From positions 1,364,001 to 1,428,000 of the forward strand of contig OZ241903.1 in the NCBI GenBank assembly GCA_965203635.1: 64,000 nt of DNA, read 5' to 3'. The position numbers were made by a program, and so were the translations under genes. Origin of the DNA: Aldehydirespirator sp965203635 (GTDB lineage: Bacteria; Actinomycetota; Acidimicrobiia; Acidimicrobiales; Aldehydirespiratoraceae). Below the pieces are notes generated by a model. The model saw only the letters and a program-made list of their open reading frames with translations, did no database searches and was not told the origin of the DNA. This document shows positions 33,923 to 42,797 of the stretch, in pieces (position 1 is the first letter of the stretch; every line of letters begins with the position of its first letter).

Positions 33923-35200
33923 ATGATTGACAGTACTATCGACGAGGTGCAAGACGAGGGCGGTCGTGGCCGGAGGCCGGCCTTGGAGGCGCGAACGGTG
34001 CTCGATCCGGCAGTCTGGGCCGATCCCTACCCGTTCTATGAGAGGCTCCGCCAGGAGCGTCCCGTGTGGCTGGTGCCGGGACTCGATCTGGCCTATGTCG
34101 CCACCCACGACCTGATAGTGGACGCCGTCCGCCGGATCGACGATTTCTCCAGCCACCTCGACATGCTGGTCATCACCGGCGAAGACGGCAGCCCCGACCT
34201 GTTCCGCACCGAGGAGTTCGGCGAGGGCACCACCACCCTGGCCACCGCCGACCCGCCCGAGCACACCGTTCACCGCAGCCTGGTGTTCCCCGAGCTGGTC
34301 TCCCGCCGCATGGAGGCCATGCGGCCCGAGATAGAGGTATTCATCGACGAGCGGCTGGCCGTCGCCCGATGCCAGGGGGCCAGGGTGGAATGGGCCGGCA
34401 CCGTGGCCCAACCTGTGCCCGCCCGGGTCATCGGACGGCTGATCGGCCTGCCCGACGAGGACTGGCCCCAGGTGATGGAGTGGGCCCTCGGCGGCGGCAG
34501 GGTGCTGGCAGGCTTGCTCACCCGGCAGCACCTCATCGCCATGACCAAAGAGCCGAACGAGGCGAACGAGTTTCTGTACGCCAAGCTGAGTGAGGCCAGG
34601 AACGATCCCGGCGACGACCTCTTGGGGGTCTGCGCCAAAGCGGTGGACAGCGGCGATCTGGAGGTGGGCGACGCCATCGGCACCCTCACCGTGCTGCTCG
34701 GCGCCGGCGGAGAATCCACTGCATCGCTGATCGGGAACGCGGTGCGGATGCTGGCCGACGATCCCTCCCTCCAGGAGCAGGTCCGGGCCGACCACAGCCT
34801 CATCGAGCGCTTCATCGAGGAAGCCGTACGGCTCGAATCGCCGTTCAAAGGCCACTACCGCCAGGTGAAGCGCGACTGCGAACTGGGGGGCGTCACCCTC
34901 ACTGCCGGCACCACCGCTTTCTTGCTGTGGTCATCGGCCAACCGCGACCCGGCCGAGTTCGACCGGCCCGACGAAGTGGTTCTGGACCGCCGCATACCCC
35001 GCAGCCACCTGGCCTTCGGACGGGGCATCCACCACTGCGTCGGCGCTCCGCTGGCCCGCCTGGAGACCCTCTGCTCGCTGGAGCGCCTGCTGCAGGACAC
35101 CTCGTGGTTCACTTTGGCCGACGACGACCCGCCCCGCTGGGAGAGAAGCATGTTCGTGCGCCGCCACGAGCACCTCCCCCTCGACGTGACCTGGAACTAG
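33923..35200 (+). CDS. Cytochrome P450
   Basis: 425 residues, soluble bacterial type. Heme-binding loop FGRGIHHCVGAPLA with the thiolate Cys at 372. I-helix GAGGESTAS carries the acid-alcohol pair (E, S/T), and EEAVRLESP supplies ExxR. ATADPPEHTVHR-like C-helix region is present as TADPPEHTVHRSLVFP. Downstream of the Rieske gene by 19 bp and upstream of the RND gene. Redox partners are not encoded here. Substrate unknown. Confidence 0.92.
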   Translation: MIDSTIDEVQDEGGRGRRPALEARTVLDPAVWADPYPFYERLRQERPVWLVPGLDLAYVATHDLIVDAVRRIDDFSSHLDMLVITGEDGSPDLFRTEEFGEGTTTLATADPPEHTVHRSLVFPELVSRRMEAMRPEIEVFIDERLAVARCQGARVEWAGTVAQPVPARVIGRLIGLPDEDWPQVMEWALGGGRVLAGLLTRQHLIAMTKEPNEANEFLYAKLSEARNDPGDDLLGVCAKAVDSGDLEVGDAIGTLTVLLGAGGESTASLIGNAVRMLADDPSLQEQVRADHSLIERFIEEAVRLESPFKGHYRQVKRDCELGGVTLTAGTTAFLLWSSANRDPAEFDRPDEVVLDRRIPRSHLAFGRGIHHCVGAPLARLETLCSLERLLQDTSWFTLADDDPPRWERSMFVRRHEHLPLDVTWN

Positions 35201-35232
35201 CCGTCGCGGCCCGGAAGGTACAGTGACGAGCC

Positions 35233-37722
35233 GTGAGCCGTCTGCTCGATAGGTTCAGCCGGCTGGTCACGGCCCGGCCGGTCATCACGATCCTCGTGCT
35301 CATCCTCCTGACCGTGGTGCTGGCCGCGGGGTCGACCCGTCGGGCACCCCCCACTGAGGGCACCGACGTGGAGTTCCTTCCCCCCGACAGCGCCATCCGC
35401 GCCGCGCTGTTGGAGCTCGACGAGTTCTTCGGGGAGTCCAGCGACGCCAATGTGGTGACCCTGGTCTTCCGGGGTGAGGCGCTCACACCTGGCGGGCTCG
35501 CCCAGATGGACGCCCTCTTCGACGGCATCGGTAGCGATCCGGGGGTGGCCCAGCGGCTGGTGCCGGCCGACCCGATCATCGCCCCCTCGCTGCTGATCGA
35601 GGCCGCGGGCGGAATCGATGCCGCGTCGGTCACCCAGGCAGAGATCGACTCCGTCCGGAGCATCCCCGAGATCGGTGGGGCGCTCTCCGCCCTGACCGGG
35701 AACGACACCGACGGCACACCGGTCGCCATCGCCACGATCCGCCTGAGCGACACCGGCGACGACAGAGTCTGGGACGCCGAGCGGACCATCAACGATGCGG
35801 CCACCGCCAGCGACGGCCCGCTGAGAGTGAGCAGCGTGTCGCCGATCGTGATCGAGGACGAGTACAAGCACGCCACCGAGACGGGGATGGCGCCGCTGGT
35901 CGGTCTGGCGCTGCTACTGATCGCGGCGCTGATCCTGCTGTTCATGCGCACCTTCTCCGATCTGCTGCTCACCCTCGCCGGCCTGGTCTTCTCAATAATG
36001 TGGATCGTCGGGGCGGAGGGCTGGCTCGGGCCGAACGGGCTGGGTTGGATCGGTCCTCCGAGCTCAATCTCGACGATGGTGCCGATCATCGTGATCAGCC
36101 TCACGGTGGACTATGCGATCCAGGCCGTATCGCACTACCGGGAGCGGCGGCTCGAAGGCGAGCCGGTGCTCGAGGCGGTCCGGACGGGACTGCACAACGT
36201 CGGCGTGCCGATCGTGCTGGCCGCGGTCACGACCATCGCCAGCTTCCTGTCGATCCTGTTCTCCCCGATCGGGGTGATCGGCGACTTCGGCGTCGTCGCG
36301 GCGCTGGGCGTGGCCTTGAGCCTGATCGTGATGCTGTCGCTGATCCCGGCCGGACGGACGATCATCGACCGGCGGCGCGAGGCACGGGGCAAGTTGAAGG
36401 AGCCGCGGCCCGTCTCCGGTGCGCTGCCCGGCATCGAACGGGCGGCCGAGGTGTTCGGGGCGGCGGTGGCCCGCCGGCCGGCGCCCTACCTCATCGCCGT
36501 CCTAGCCGTGACGGTCGTGTTCGGCTTCGCGGCCACGGGACTCCACTCGGTGTTCAGCATCCGCGACGTCCTGCCCCGGGGCGGGACCGTGCTGAACGAC
36601 ATGGAGACTCTCGAGGCAGCCGTCGGCGGCTCGACGGAGCAGGCCCGCGTGCTCGTGAAGGCCGAGGCGACCGAGACCCGCACGCTGCTGAACGTGCGGG
36701 ACCTCAGCGACGCCTTCGAGGACGAGCAGCGCCGCCCGCAGGCGGCCGCGGGGCCGATGGAGGCGACGTACGAGTCGCTGGCCCGCGACTGGACCCACGA
36801 CAGCGGGGCGCCTGACGACAAGTACGATCCCGGTCTCGCCGCCCTGTTCAGGGAAGCCTCCGCCGGCGTTCAGCTCGATCCGGCACTGATGCAGGAGTTC
36901 CTCGACCGGCTCGAGGCGGTGGATCCCGGCGTGGCACGCGTCCTGGTCAACAACCCCGACGGAACGGACGCGATCCTGCTCCAGTTCCCGACCTATACCG
37001 ACGACCCCACCGCATCGGCGGTGATCCAGGAGGAGATCGAGGCGCTCTGGGCCGGCGACGACGGAGCCGTCACCGCCACGGCGGAGAGCATTCTGGCGGT
37101 CGCCATCACGGACCAGATCACCGACGGGCAGACAGAGTCGATCAGCACGACCGTCGCGGTCGCCCTCGGCATCCTCGCCATCTTCTTCTGGGTGACGCTG
37201 CGCCGGCCCACGCTGGCCGTCATAGCGGTCGGGCCGATCGTGCTGGTCCTCGTCTGGGTTCTGGGCACGATGGCGCTGCTGGACATTCCCTACTCGCTGA
37301 TCACCTCGATCATCACCGCGCTGTCGATCGGGATCGGCGTGGACTACACGATCCACGTGATCCATCGCTACCGGGAGGAGTTCGCCCATGTGCGCAAGCC
37401 GGAGACGGCGGCAATCCGGACTCTCGCGACCACGGGGTCGGCGCTGCTGGGCTCCGCGCTGACGACGGCGTTCGGGTTCGGTGTGCTGGCGTTCTCGCCG
37501 CTGGACGGGTCCCGGCAGTTCGGCATCACCGCCGCCATAACGATCGGGTACTCCCTGCTCGTCTCGGTCCTGGTGGTCCCCCCGGCAATGACCGTGTGGG
37601 GCGCCTACGAGAACATGCGCCTGCGCTCGACCGTTCAGCGCCTGTGGGACGACATCGACGTGGCGGCCGAGGAGGTCTATCAGCGCCATGCGCAGGAGGA
37701 GCAGGGCGCCTCAGACGGTTAG
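35233..37722 (+). CDS. MMPL/RND-superfamily exporter
   Basis: 829 residues from GTG at 35233. Two repeats of one helix, a large extracytoplasmic domain, and five to six helices. Proton-relay Asp-Tyr motifs occur in each half: TVDYAIQAVSHYRERR and GVDYTIHVIHRYREEF, matching the MmpL/HpnN pattern. Such proteins export lipids, hopanoids or polyketides to the outer layer. The position behind a Rieske oxygenase and a P450 suggests that the oxidised product is moved across the membrane. Its stop is 5 bp from the convergent stop of the truncated P450. Confidence 0.88.
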   Translation: MSRLLDRFSRLVTARPVITILVLILLTVVLAAGSTRRAPPTEGTDVEFLPPDSAIRAALLELDEFFGESSDANVVTLVFRGEALTPGGLAQMDALFDGIGSDPGVAQRLVPADPIIAPSLLIEAAGGIDAASVTQAEIDSVRSIPEIGGALSALTGNDTDGTPVAIATIRLSDTGDDRVWDAERTINDAATASDGPLRVSSVSPIVIEDEYKHATETGMAPLVGLALLLIAALILLFMRTFSDLLLTLAGLVFSIMWIVGAEGWLGPNGLGWIGPPSSISTMVPIIVISLTVDYAIQAVSHYRERRLEGEPVLEAVRTGLHNVGVPIVLAAVTTIASFLSILFSPIGVIGDFGVVAALGVALSLIVMLSLIPAGRTIIDRRREARGKLKEPRPVSGALPGIERAAEVFGAAVARRPAPYLIAVLAVTVVFGFAATGLHSVFSIRDVLPRGGTVLNDMETLEAAVGGSTEQARVLVKAEATETRTLLNVRDLSDAFEDEQRRPQAAAGPMEATYESLARDWTHDSGAPDDKYDPGLAALFREASAGVQLDPALMQEFLDRLEAVDPGVARVLVNNPDGTDAILLQFPTYTDDPTASAVIQEEIEALWAGDDGAVTATAESILAVAITDQITDGQTESISTTVAVALGILAIFFWVTLRRPTLAVIAVGPIVLVLVWVLGTMALLDIPYSLITSIITALSIGIGVDYTIHVIHRYREEFAHVRKPETAAIRTLATTGSALLGSALTTAFGFGVLAFSPLDGSRQFGITAAITIGYSLLVSVLVVPPAMTVWGAYENMRLRSTVQRLWDDIDVAAEEVYQRHAQEEQGASDG

Positions 37723-37727
37723 CCCGG

Positions 37728-38819
37728 TCAGACGGCCAGCTCGTGCCTCTTCTCCACGACGGCGAACTTCAGCTTCTTGCTCGGGCACATCGACGCGAAC
37801 GGGCTGATCCTGAGCTTGTAGTTCTTGGGTGCGATCTCGAGCGTGAAATGGTGGGCGATCAGCAGCAGGTTCATCGCCATCTGCATCTCCACCATCCGGG
37901 CGCCGAGACACGTGTGCGTGCCCAGGCCGTACGGGGCGTAACTGCTGCCGAGATGCTCCTTGCGCGGCTCCGCGTAGCGGTCGATGTCGAATTTGAAGGG
38001 GTCGGGGAAGAGGTCCTTCATGTAGTGGGTCGAGGTTGTGGCGATGTGGACCCGCACCCCCTCCGGCAACTCGTAGCCCTCGACCACGCACGCGTTCATA
38101 ACGTTGCGGACCGACATCGGCACGGTCGGCCAGAGACGCAGGCACTCCATGATGAAGCGGCGGGTGACGTCGGTGGCCGGTCCGGTGAGCGTCTTGGGAT
38201 CCGGGTCGCCGTCGGCGAACACGGCATCGGCCTCGGCCCGGATCATGTCACCGAACTCCGGCTGCGTCAGCATGGCGTAGACGATGAAACTCAGCTCGTC
38301 GCCGACGTACATGCTGGCGAGCAGGGGAGTCGAGAGCACGAACCGCAGATTCGACTCCGGAAGGAACTGCCGGTCATTCGAGTGGATGCTCAGCAGATCG
38401 TCGGCGAGATCCCGAGGACACCCGGCCCGCTGAGCGGGGGTGTGGACGCTCTGAACCCGATCCACGACCTCGTCGATCAGTTGCGCCCGACGTTTCATGC
38501 CCGGGGTCTTCAGCATGAACCTGGGCATGGTCTTGGCGAGGTACGCCTTGAGTGCTCGCTCCTTGAACATCTGCAAGTCCTCGACGATGTCCTGTGACTC
38601 GATGCTGACCGACAGCGGCGATATCTGCGAGTTGACCAGCAGCCGGCACTCTCGCACGGCGCGGAGCTCCTGTCCGACGGCCCAGATCGCCATATGGCTC
38701 CGTGCGTACGAGAAGACCTCGTCCAGCCGCTCTTCCAGCCTGGTGCGCGAATACCCCGACTGAACGGACTTCCGGTACCGGAAATGGTCGGCGCCGTCCA
38801 ACCCGAGCGGCCGGAATTG
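37728..38819 (-). pseudogene. 5'-truncated cytochrome P450
   Basis: The frame opens right after a TGA at 38822-38820 and reads RPLGLDGADHFRYRKSVQ, which is the C-helix of a P450. Roughly the first 80-100 residues expected are absent. The rest is intact: ECLRLWP (ExxR), PYGLGTHTCLGAR with Cys near residue 298 (counted from a TTG at 38801), and a normal C-terminus. The I-helix reads YVGDELSF and lacks the usual Thr. GC content drops abruptly at 38823 and an integrase follows, so loss of the 5' end is probably linked to insertion of the island. A TTG start at 38801 is possible, but the product would lack the A and B helices. Confidence 0.75.
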
Positions 38820-38822
38820 TCA

Positions 38823-39061
38823 TCAAAAATAAAGGTCAGAGGCACTATATGGGTCGCTGAAGCGTCAATTTCCCTCAGCGTGTCCCTCAATTCGCGCCTG
38901 CAGATGTGCGGTTGAACTCCTCGGCCGGCGGGGAGAAATCCTGTGTCCGGAGGGCCGTCACGGAGGGCAAAGTTGTGTTCCGGGCCCGGCTCGCGGCGCG
39001 ACAGGCGTTCTGCAGGCGCCGGCCGCGTCGCCGTGATCGCAGCCAGATCGGCCACTGGCTG
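38823..39061. other. Island edge, noncoding
   Basis: 239 bp between the broken P450 and the integrase 3' end. The first 60 bp are AT-rich compared with the flanks. No tRNA gene or convincing att core was found. The open frames crossing it have no recognisable content. Confidence 0.5.
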
Positions 39062-40192
39062 CTATGAGATGTGGCGGCTCCAGGCCTCCATCACCTCTCG
39101 GCGGGCGGCGAGCAGGTCGGAGCGCTGGTAGGCCCGCTCCAACGCTGAGGCCGAGTGCGCCAGCGCCGCCTCGGCGACCTCCCGGGGCACCCCGGTCTCG
39201 GCCGCCCAGGACCGGAACGAGGCCCGCAGCCCGTGGGGCGTGAACTCGAAGGGCCGGGTGAGCTTCGACATGGCGCCGTTGCTCAGCGCCTTGCCGGAGG
39301 GCGAGGGGAACAGCGGGCCCGCGCCGTCGGAGTAGAGGCGGGCCACGTCGAGCGCGACGAGCGCCGCCGACGACAGCGGCACCACATGCTCCCGGCCCGT
39401 CTTGGTGCGCTCGGCGGGCACCGTCCAGGTCCGGGCCTCGAGGTCGATCTCGTCCCACGTGGCGAACCGGGCCTCGCCCGAGCGGGTCGCGGTGGCCGCC
39501 AGGAACCTCAGGCACGCCACCGTGGGCGGCCACGCCCGCGGCAGCGTCTCGAGCTTCTCGAGGGTCGGGCCGACCTGGTCGTGGGGCAGGCTGGCGAGAT
39601 GCTTGGCCGGGGTGGTGTGGCGGGGCAGGGCCGCAGCCAGCGCCGGGCCTGCGGGGTCGTCGGAGCGGTAGCCCGCGGCGATGCTCCAGCGCATCACCAC
39701 CCCGAGGCGGGTCTTGAGCTTGCGGGCGGTCTCGGACTTGGTGTGCCACAGCGGCATCAGCACCCGCACCAGGTCGGCAGTTGTGATCTGATCCACGGGA
39801 GTGGTCCCGAGAGCGGGATAGACGTAGCGCCTCAGCGACGACCGCCAGTTCTCCTCGGAGCCGCCGGTGTCCTTCCACCCGGGACGGTACGCCTCGATGA
39901 CCTGCTCCACCGCCTCGGCGAAAGTGGGGGCGTAGTCGACGGGCCGCGTCGACTTGGGGTCGATCCCGGCTCGGGCCAGCTTGCGGTACTGGTAGGCGAT
40001 GTCGCGGGCCTCGGCCAGCGACGTGTACGCCACCGCGCCCATCCCGATGTCTCGGCGCCGGCCCCGGACGGTGCCCCGCCAGATCCACTGCCTGGACCCT
40101 CCGGGCGCCACCCGCAGGATCAGCCCGTGCTGGTCGTAGTACTTCCCGGGCTTGCGAATTCCTCGTACGGAGGCGGCGGTGAGCTTGCCCAT
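39062..40192 (-). CDS. P4-type tyrosine recombinase (integrase)
   Basis: 376 residues from ATG at 40192 (GGGAG nine bases upstream). N-terminal arm-binding DUF4102-like domain with GKYYDQHGLILRVAPGGSRQW (two parts: GKYYDQHGLILRV, APGGSRQW), then a SAM-like core-binding domain and a catalytic domain. Catalytic residues: R in ATATRSGEARFATW, HGLR in FTPHGLRASFRSW, second H in LAHSASALERAY, and Y in RAYQRSDL. Complete and probably active. P4 integrases usually target tRNA 3' ends, but none is nearby. Confidence 0.92.
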   Translation of the reverse strand: MGKLTAASVRGIRKPGKYYDQHGLILRVAPGGSRQWIWRGTVRGRRRDIGMGAVAYTSLAEARDIAYQYRKLARAGIDPKSTRPVDYAPTFAEAVEQVIEAYRPGWKDTGGSEENWRSSLRRYVYPALGTTPVDQITTADLVRVLMPLWHTKSETARKLKTRLGVVMRWSIAAGYRSDDPAGPALAAALPRHTTPAKHLASLPHDQVGPTLEKLETLPRAWPPTVACLRFLAATATRSGEARFATWDEIDLEARTWTVPAERTKTGREHVVPLSSAALVALDVARLYSDGAGPLFPSPSGKALSNGAMSKLTRPFEFTPHGLRASFRSWAAETGVPREVAEAALAHSASALERAYQRSDLLAARREVMEAWSRHIS

Positions 40193-40528
40193 CGTTCGTC
40201 TCCCTTCAGTTCCTGCAGCCACATAATGGCCTGATTTTCCAATAGAAAGTGGTCGCTACGTCTATGTTCTTACGTTTCGCTCAGTACATATAAGCCTGCT
40301 GCGACCCCGTTATGTCCCTCAATCACGGAATCGCGCACCGCAGGCCATTTCCGGCCCGGTTCGTAGAAGGGCCGGGGCCGGGATATCCGGCGAGAAACTG
40401 AGGAGCGCGCCTACCAGCGCTCAGACCTGCATGCCGCCCGCCGAGAGCTCATGGAAGCCTGGGGCCGCCACATCACATAGCCGGCATCGCGGGCACGAGG
40501 TCAGCCAGATGAGTGTCTCAGCGTATGA
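40193..40528. other. Intergenic region with integrase promoter and integrase relic
   Basis: 336 bp. The first half (40200-40320) is AT-rich and probably carries the leftward integrase promoter. The second half carries the tail of a second integrase (40403-40480). No complete gene. Confidence 0.6.
40403..40480 (+). pseudogene. 3' fragment of a second integrase
   Basis: The plus strand reads ERAYQRSDLHAARRELMEAW then GRHIT and TAG at 40478-40480. This matches the C-terminus of the neighbouring integrase (ERAYQRSDLLAARREVMEAW then SRHIS) at most positions, including the catalytic Tyr, but lies in the opposite orientation. Everything upstream of this fragment is missing. It is a relic of a related recombinase, so at least two elements have used this locus. 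Confidence 0.85.
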
Positions 40529-40554
40529 TCACGACTTGTCAAACTGAATGATGT
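40526..40554. repeat. 29-bp direct repeat, left copy
   Basis: Matches 43305-43333 at 26 of 29 positions, same orientation. It includes TTGTCAAACTG and overlaps the last codons of the AlbA_2-type gene, which ends IIQFDKS; the right copy also encodes IQFDKS on the minus strand. The two copies bracket a 2.8-kb segment with two genes. Confidence 0.8.
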
Positions 40555-42166
40555 CTTGAATCAATGCGGATCCTGGCAGCACATAGTGCGAGCCGCGTCT
40601 GGATCCCCGCAGCTCCAGCATGTCATCGTCCACCAGACCGCGAAGCAGGTGCGCGGCCCCCTGTCGGGGAACCCCCAACTCCTGCCGCACCATCGCGTTG
40701 GTGATTGGCCCTCTTCCAGCCATGTCCAGGATTGCTGCTCGTTGCCCTGCCCGATCCAATCCGACCCACGCTGGGCGTCCTAGGCCTGGCACGATGCGAT
40801 AGCGGGCAGCGCGCCGCTCGCCCTCCTGTTCCAAGAGTCCCGCATCGCGCAAACGCTGAAGACTCTGACGAGCCGCTGCGCTGTCGACGTTCAGCAGCGT
40901 GCGAACGTCGGAGTTGGCGAGCACCGCGCCGCGCGCGGCTTCGATCAGCACGCGGCGGTCTCCGGGCATGAGTTCGGTCCGTCCCTCCAACTCGCGCGCC
41001 CAAGCGCGTTCCTCGGGTGAGACGGGGCTCTCGACAGGAAGCCGAACTGTGAGATGCCCCTGCGGGTGCTCCGTGAAGCTCGGCTCGGCTCGAAGGTCCT
41101 GGGCCATCTCATTGAGGATTACTCCGATCCCGCGGCCCGCGTCCTCGGCCAGCCCGAACGCTCGAAGCGCCTGGATCACACGCCGGTTCCGGGCCGCGTG
41201 AGCGTTGCGGAGGTTCTCGCTCGTCACCGGCGCAACGAACCCGCCTGGCGAGATGACCGCAACCTCGCGCGGGGAGACACGAACCTCCACCGCCGAGCCC
41301 GAGAGCTGGTAGTCCCGGTGGGCGACTGCGTTGGCTATCACCTCCCTGAGTGCTCTGACCGGAAGCCGCCTCAACTCGTGGCGCCTGCGGCCCACAACAA
41401 CAAGGTCGAAGCCCAGCTCGTTGTCTATCCACGCCGTCGCCGCATCCACCTGCTGGGCCGGAGTGCCGTCGAACACGACGCGCCGGTCGTGTTCGGCTCC
41501 GTCCTCCGGGAAGCGGAACACCTCGACGAAGCACTTGCCGAACTCGCTTGAAGCACCAGACACGAGAAATAGGGCTCCCGCCTTCGTGAGCATTGGCTCG
41601 CCCCCGCTGTGCGCGACCATGCCGCGTTCGGCAAGGGCGTCGGCGAGGTCCTGTTCGGACAAGCTCGGATCGATCTCGAACGCTTCGGCGAGCAGTCCCA
41701 GAAGGTCAGGATCAGCCTCCGAGAGACTCCACAGGGACAGGCCGCTGTCAAAGCTGTCCTGCACCCGCTTCGACACCAACTCGACGAGAGCGGCACCGGT
41801 GAGAGGCAGGTTCTGCTTTCCCATGCGAATGAGGGCGGTGCCGTCGGAGGTCTGCGCCACGCCTTGCCGGCGACGCTCCACCGACACGGCCGTGATCGCC
41901 ACCCCGTCGACCGTCAGCTCGTGCAGCTCGATGCTCCCCGGCGACTCGACATGGTTCACGACCCCCCATAGCCGCTTCTCAAGATCGGCGTCGAGCGACA
42001 TTCCCGTCGGTCGCCCTTGGTCGTCCACCCCGATCATGAGAACGCCACCATCGGCGTTCGAGAAGGCCACGACGGCCTTCTGAATCCGGTCGCCGCTGAC
42101 TCCCTTCTTCCACTCGACGTAGCTGCTCTCGCTCGGAAACGCTTCCGCGAACTCAGCCAGCGTCAT
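40529..42166 (-). CDS. AlbA_2/Schlafen-type ATP-binding DNA-binding protein
   Basis: About 545 residues from ATG at 42166 (the frame stays open to 42244). N-terminal AlbA_2 (Schlafen AAA_4-like) domain: ESSYVEWKKGVSG, AFSNADGGVLMIGVDDQGRP and a terminal IRMGKQNLPL. A middle GHKL-type module (RecG-like HATPase_c_4) reads LREVIANAVAHRDY, VAVISPGGF and AEDAGRGIGVI. The C-terminal 150 residues look like two winged helices. Proteins of this architecture act as regulators or in phage defence; the role here is unknown. It has an AT-rich upstream region with repeated motifs and sits in the island. Confidence 0.85.
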   Translation of the reverse strand: MTLAEFAEAFPSESSYVEWKKGVSGDRIQKAVVAFSNADGGVLMIGVDDQGRPTGMSLDADLEKRLWGVVNHVESPGSIELHELTVDGVAITAVSVERRRQGVAQTSDGTALIRMGKQNLPLTGAALVELVSKRVQDSFDSGLSLWSLSEADPDLLGLLAEAFEIDPSLSEQDLADALAERGMVAHSGGEPMLTKAGALFLVSGASSEFGKCFVEVFRFPEDGAEHDRRVVFDGTPAQQVDAATAWIDNELGFDLVVVGRRRHELRRLPVRALREVIANAVAHRDYQLSGSAVEVRVSPREVAVISPGGFVAPVTSENLRNAHAARNRRVIQALRAFGLAEDAGRGIGVILNEMAQDLRAEPSFTEHPQGHLTVRLPVESPVSPEERAWARELEGRTELMPGDRRVLIEAARGAVLANSDVRTLLNVDSAAARQSLQRLRDAGLLEQEGERRAARYRIVPGLGRPAWVGLDRAGQRAAILDMAGRGPITNAMVRQELGVPRQGAAHLLRGLVDDDMLELRGSRRGSHYVLPGSALIQDIIQFDKS

Positions 42167-42203
42167 AGAAGGAGGTCTAGAAGTGCTCGCTGGATGATAC
42201 GGG

Positions 42204-42400
42204 GGATATGAAGATATTGTTGTGTTCCTAAGTTTCGAAGCCACGAACTGACAATATCAACATATTGTGCCATAACTTTGGTGCATCCCTGACTGGATGT
42301 GGCAGAACGCCTGAGGACCCACCTGAGTTATGATGCTATTGTCCTATTGCAGGGATTGAATAGTTCATTAGAACAATATCTACATAACTGCACATAACTT
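42204..42400. promoter_or_regulatory. AT-rich upstream region with repeated motifs
   Basis: Between the AlbA_2 gene start and the decayed locus. ACAATAT and ATATTGT form an inverted repeat at 42251-42268, and AACAATATC recurs at 42372-42380 and in reverse near 42213. CATAACT occurs at 42271, 42383 and 42393, and in reverse at 42326. Clearly lower GC than the surroundings. Probably operators for the AlbA_2 gene, which reads leftward. Confidence 0.5.
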
Positions 42401-42445
42401 GAACAGGGCTTGGTAAGGGAACCCGCGTTCGCCCGATGTCCTCCG

Positions 42446-42675
42446 TCAGCTGCTGTTCTTGCTGATCGTGACGATGCGGGTGGCGCCCCGGCTGGACACG
42501 AGCGTGACGGTGTAGCCCCGCACCACCGGTTCACTCCAGTCCCAGGGCAGCCTTGACCTCATCCCAGGGCACGTAGTCGTCGTCGGCCCGGGCCGCAGCG
42601 AGCTCTGCCTCGGCGGCAGACGTCCGCTCCTCGGCGGCAGACGCCCGCCACCTCCGATCGCCCCGCCGACACTAC
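42446..42675 (-). pseudogene. Collapsed copy of the protease-chimera/Uma2 locus
   Basis: The part 42436-42525 matches the 3' end of the gene at 45416-48424: it reads VVRGYTVTLVSSRGATRIVT and ISKNSS, against VVRGYTITLVSNRGATHIIA and ISKNSN. It is joined at about 42530 to a near-identical copy of the 3' end of the Uma2 gene (48493-48600), and then from about 42641 to the sequence at that gene's 5' end (49256-49283). About 3.6 kb is thus deleted from an old duplicate of 45.4-49.3 kb. Confidence 0.85.
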
Positions 42676-42797
42676 CCTTTGCCCCTGTCGACACTTCAGT
42701 CATTGTTGATGTATGCTAATGTACAGCCTTGCCACCGGGTGTCAACGGTGTGCCTTCGGTCCTGCCGTCCGCTCACCCGACCCCGAACGAGGTTCCC

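Noticed and set aside
38510..39055. 181-codon minus-strand frame overlapping the broken P450
   Set aside because: Out of frame with the P450 and lacking any N-terminal P450 features, so it is not the missing 5' part.
38881..40323. TGTCCCTCAAT present at 38881-38891 and 40313-40323, flanking the integrase
   Set aside because: An 11-bp match is too short to claim as att sites and is not next to a tRNA or an island end; noted only.
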